From NCBI GenBank assembly GCA_013329085.1, contig DUKX01000073.1, forward strand, positions 1-7,255: a DNA stretch of 7,255 bases, read 5' to 3'. Source of the stretch: Methanofastidiosum sp. Its GTDB lineage: Archaea; Methanobacteriota_B; Thermococci; Methanofastidiosales; Methanofastidiosaceae. A program made the position numbers and the translations under genes. The notes below the pieces were generated by a model. It made no database searches, was not told the DNA's origin, and was given only the letters and a program-made list of their open reading frames with translations. This document shows positions 4,699 to 7,255 of this stretch, piece by piece. How positions within the stretch are numbered: the first letter of the stretch is position 1; every line of letters begins with the position of its first letter.

Positions 4699-6342
4699 AT
4701 GAAAAACAAAACAAAATTATTCTCGGCAATATTTATTGGAATACTTTTAGTAGGAATCGCTCTGCCTTCTGTTTTCGGATTTGCAGTAATAGAAACTGTT
4801 ACATTAAATCCAATATTTGATACAACAATAAGTGAAAGAAATCCAACTACTAACTATTGCACGTATGGAGACATTTGGATTGGAAAATCTACTTCTGATG
4901 CAATGGAAGCTAGAGGTATTATTCGTTTTGACCTAAGTAGTATACCTTCTGGCGCAACTATAACAAAAGCTGACTTAACACTTTATTTTCATAAAATGGA
5001 GGCTGGAACAGGTGCTGCAACTGTCGGATCATATTGGATTGTCAACGGCGCCCCTGTTTGCTCAACTACTACTTGGATAAAAAGAAGTGGTACCTCAAAC
5101 TGGAGTAATCCCGGGGGGGAGTATAGTTCTGCAGTTGGGCCAATGAGCACCACATCTGCATCTTGGGACAGTCACGATGGAGACAAACATGTATTGAATG
5201 TAAAGTATTTTGTTGAAAAATATGTCAATGGAACATTTAGCGGTAACTATGGATTTATGCTTAAGGCAACAAGTTCCAATGATAAAGTACAGTTTTATTC
5301 TGTAGAATCCGCACCTGCTGGGAAAAAGCCAGTATTAGTTGTTACATATGAAGTCGTTGGACCCTCACCAGTAGCAAAACCAGATTTAACCATAACTGAG
5401 ATTACAAAGGACAGCTCTGATCGGGTTATACTCAAGATAAAGAACAATGGACCAGCAGATTTCAGTGGAAATCTTGGAGTGCAAATATGGTTTAATGGGG
5501 TTTCTAAATATAACGTCACAGGATCTGCAAATATCCCGAATGGAGCAATAGCGACTTTTACAGCGACTACTCTTACTTTGCCAGATGGATCAACAACTGT
5601 AAAAGCGAAAGTAGATCCAAGCGATAGTATAGAAGAACAAAATGAAACTAATAATGAGCGGACTGAGACCATAACAATCGGATCTCCTCCTGCATCAAAC
5701 AATCCTCCGCAGGCAAATGCAGGCGCCAACAAAACTTCTAAAGTTGGGCAATCTGTTAGTTTTAATGGCTCTAGCTCTACAGATTCAGATGGCACTATAA
5801 TTAGCTATGCATGGGCCTTTGGAGATGGGGGTAGTTCAGCTGGATCAACAGTAAGCCACGTATACTCTTCTCCAGGTACATATACAGTTTCACTAACAGT
5901 CACAGATAACAGCGGAGCCACAAATACCGATACAGCAATTGCCATAATCACAGAAGATTCAACTACGCCACCGGCTACAACAAATAAACCTCCAAAAGCA
6001 GATGCGGGAAACGATGTTAAAGTAAAAGTTGGCGAGGCAGTTCATTTTGATGCTTCTGGATCAACAGACCCTGACGGAACAATAACAAAATATTCTTGGG
6101 ATTTTGGAGACGACAGGGATTCAGATGAAAAGGAGCCTCTCCACTCATATGCAACACCAGGTGTTTATAAAGTGACTTTAGTCGTAACAGATAACAACGG
6201 GGAAACAGACAGAGATGTAATCTATGTCACAGTTGAACAAGAGTCAAGCTTACCAATAAAAGGTGTACCTGGATTTGAGATTCCTGGAGTATTGGGTGCG
6301 GCTGCATTAGTCTATTACTACTTCAGAAGGCGGAAGAATTAA
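4699..6342 (+). CDS. Secreted surface protein: DNRLRE, CARDB, two PKD domains and PGF-type C-terminal anchor
   Basis: This 547-residue protein has a Sec-type signal peptide (about 1-27, MKNKTK plus a hydrophobic run ending near SVFG). A DNRLRE domain, a beta-sandwich related to carbohydrate-binding CBM96, spans about 36-219 (GIIRFDLSSIPSGATITKA). A CARDB-type domain follows at about 228-327 (KPDLTI to ETNNE), then two PKD domains at about 335-417 and 431-512, each with the WxFGD and VTDN motifs. The end has PGF at 524-526, a short hydrophobic run and RRRKN, resembling archaeosortase-processed PGF-CTERM tails. There is no catalytic domain, so a binding, adhesive or envelope role is inferred. 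Six N-X-S/T sequons (N134, N177, N272, N315, N344, N356) suggest glycosylation. Two cysteines (54, 121) could pair. It precedes an oligosaccharyltransferase gene. Confidence 0.88.
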   Translation: MKNKTKLFSAIFIGILLVGIALPSVFGFAVIETVTLNPIFDTTISERNPTTNYCTYGDIWIGKSTSDAMEARGIIRFDLSSIPSGATITKADLTLYFHKMEAGTGAATVGSYWIVNGAPVCSTTTWIKRSGTSNWSNPGGEYSSAVGPMSTTSASWDSHDGDKHVLNVKYFVEKYVNGTFSGNYGFMLKATSSNDKVQFYSVESAPAGKKPVLVVTYEVVGPSPVAKPDLTITEITKDSSDRVILKIKNNGPADFSGNLGVQIWFNGVSKYNVTGSANIPNGAIATFTATTLTLPDGSTTVKAKVDPSDSIEEQNETNNERTETITIGSPPASNNPPQANAGANKTSKVGQSVSFNGSSSTDSDGTIISYAWAFGDGGSSAGSTVSHVYSSPGTYTVSLTVTDNSGATNTDTAIAIITEDSTTPPATTNKPPKADAGNDVKVKVGEAVHFDASGSTDPDGTITKYSWDFGDDRDSDEKEPLHSYATPGVYKVTLVVTDNNGETDRDVIYVTVEQESSLPIKGVPGFEIPGVLGAAALVYYYFRRRKN

Positions 6343-6346
6343 TCTC

Positions 6347-6353
6347 TTTTTTT
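6347..6353 (+). terminator. T-tract terminator after the surface protein gene
   Basis: Seven T bases start four bases after the stop codon, with no hairpin. A bare U-tract is enough for many archaeal terminators. A TATA box for the next gene follows at 6364. Confidence 0.4.
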
Positions 6354-6363
6354 CAGTTAATTA

Positions 6364-6370
6364 TTTAAAT
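6364..6370 (+). promoter_or_regulatory. TATA box for the oligosaccharyltransferase gene
   Basis: TTTAAAT lies in an AT-rich run and predicts a start near 6393, at the ribosome binding site GGGAG (6392-6396), five bases before the ATG at 6402. The gene therefore appears to have its own promoter. Confidence 0.4.
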
Positions 6371-6401
6371 TATTTTCAAACGAGTTAAGTAGGGAGATTT
6401 T

Positions 6402-7255
6402 ATGGTCAAAGCTAAAGGGAAAAAAGATAAAAAAATCATTAGTAAAGAAAAATTTTCTTTTAAGGGAATTAATAATTTTGATAATTATCTTATCATTATA
6501 GGTCTCGCACTATCTATAGTTACTGGATATTTTATGAGGTCTTGGCCTCTAAGATTTAACAGGCTATTGGGTTATGACCCCTATTTCTTCTTAAGAGAAG
6601 CTGCTTATTACCTATCAGGAGGACTCCCCGAGATAGATCCAATGGCGCCAACAGTTGTTAGATCCTTTGTGGCTGAAGATTTGCAAGGTCTCCCTATATT
6701 GACCTCAATTATATCAAAAATAACTGGTGCCGATCTCCTAAAAGTCCATATGTATCTCCCGATATTCATAGGGATAATTGGTGCAATTTTGATATACTTT
6801 GTTGCATTAAAAGCATGGGGAAATAAGTATGTCGCAGTTATATCCTCTTTCTTCCTTGCAATAATGCCTGCATTTATCTACAGGACTGCCGGAGGGGGGC
6901 TGTGGAAGGATACAGTCGGCTCATTTTTCTTTATTCTTTTCATGCTGTTAGCCATGTTCATCATTAAAGAGAAGGAAAGAAACAAAATTATATTATATGG
7001 GGTGCTCTCACTTATTGTCTTGATATTGTATGCAAACACATTCGGTAATTTCTTCTTTATACCATTAATAGTTGCAACTTATGTCCTTTTCAAACCTTTC
7101 ATCAAAGAGACTAAAAAAATCAAAAATCTTACGTTCAAAGATAAAATCCTAAAGGATCTTGATATGTGGGTATTGGTGGGAGTTTGCTTTGTTTCTTTGA
7201 TTTATGCCAATTTTTTGATACCCACATATAAATTGGAATCACTTAGAATTTATCT
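6402..7255 (+). CDS. aglB: STT3/AglB-type oligosaccharyltransferase, N-terminal part
   Basis: The gene runs off the right edge; 284 complete codons are visible of what is usually a protein of 600-1000 residues. Enzymes of this family (GT66) transfer a lipid-linked glycan to Asn in N-X-S/T sequons on the outer face of the membrane. A Lys-rich cytosolic N-terminus (MVKAKGKKDKK) precedes the first helix (about 29-45). The first acidic motif follows in GYDPYFFLREAAYYL, with D59 in the place of the metal-binding Asp. Further helices surround RTAGGGLWKDTVGSFFF (161-177), which aligns with the second conserved RxxAG...D region; D170 is the likely acidic residue, though the spacing looks unusual. The WWDYG catalytic-site motif lies beyond the window. 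The start follows GGGAG. The neighbouring secreted protein has six sequons and is a plausible substrate. Confidence 0.85.
   Translation, partial: MVKAKGKKDKKIISKEKFSFKGINNFDNYLIIIGLALSIVTGYFMRSWPLRFNRLLGYDPYFFLREAAYYLSGGLPEIDPMAPTVVRSFVAEDLQGLPILTSIISKITGADLLKVHMYLPIFIGIIGAILIYFVALKAWGNKYVAVISSFFLAIMPAFIYRTAGGGLWKDTVGSFFFILFMLLAMFIIKEKERNKIILYGVLSLIVLILYANTFGNFFFIPLIVATYVLFKPFIKETKKIKNLTFKDKILKDLDMWVLVGVCFVSLIYANFLIPTYKLESLRIY

Noticed and set aside
5109..5119. CCCGGGGGGG run in the surface protein gene as a slippage or recombination site
   Set aside because: The reading frame is open and encodes a normal Asn-Pro-Gly-Gly-Glu loop; no sign of a frameshift.
5295..5795. Open frame of 166 codons on the minus strand
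   Set aside because: It lies fully opposite the CARDB/PKD part of the surface protein, has no ribosome binding site or recognisable motif, and the plus-strand gene has clear domains.
5700..6240. DNA-level tandem repeat
   Set aside because: The similarity is between two PKD domains at protein level; the nucleotide sequences have diverged too far to call a repeat unit.
1..7255. CRISPR array, tRNA/rRNA genes, insertion sequence or defence system
   Set aside because: No regularly spaced repeats, cloverleaf or rRNA motifs, transposase or defence domains were seen on either strand.

Overview
This is an AT-rich archaeal window, most likely from a euryarchaeal (methanogen-lineage) genome. The evidence is archaeal: TATA boxes of the TTTAAATA/TTTATATA type about 26 bp before the inferred starts, AGGTGA ribosome binding sites, probable leaderless genes, a secreted multi-domain protein with a PGF-type C-terminal sorting tail, and an STT3/AglB-type oligosaccharyltransferase. 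No RNA gene, insertion sequence, CRISPR array or origin was seen. The species cannot be fixed from the sequence.

Layout. Bases 1-357 are the C-terminal end of a queuosine/archaeosine precursor transporter (YhhQ/VUT family). Bases 418-872 hold a two-gene unit: a 41-residue single-helix membrane protein that overlaps, by four bases, a 110-residue stand-alone ModE-type DNA-binding protein. Converging on this unit, with a 6-bp overlap, is mobB (867-1340, minus strand), a P-loop protein of molybdenum/tungsten cofactor synthesis.

Bases 1415-3992 encode a complete NitT/TauT-type ABC importer in an unusual arrangement. The ATPase is on the plus strand, divergent from mobB. The permease and the lipoprotein substrate-binding protein are on the minus strand, and the ATPase and permease genes run tail to tail with a 29-bp overlap. 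Divergent from the binding-protein gene is a regulator (4108-4632) with an N-terminal XRE-like helix-turn-helix and a C-terminal half resembling the PrpR sensor domain. The gap between them holds two TATA boxes and an imperfect inverted repeat that may be the operator.

Bases 4699-6342 encode a secreted, membrane-anchored protein (DNRLRE, CARDB and two PKD domains, then a PGF-type tail) carrying six N-glycosylation sequons. It is followed by the N-terminal 284 residues of an STT3/AglB oligosaccharyltransferase, the enzyme class that modifies such sequons.

Working together. The left two thirds look like a metal-cofactor and oxyanion/sulfonate uptake neighbourhood with two local regulators. The right third looks like cell-surface protein and N-glycosylation. 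The importer substrate cannot be read from the sequence. The ModE-like protein and MobB next door make a molybdenum- or tungsten-linked role worth testing, but the transporter family itself usually carries sulfonates, taurine, nitrate or pyrimidine-like compounds. Most genes seem to have their own promoter, so this is a set of short transcription units and not one long operon.
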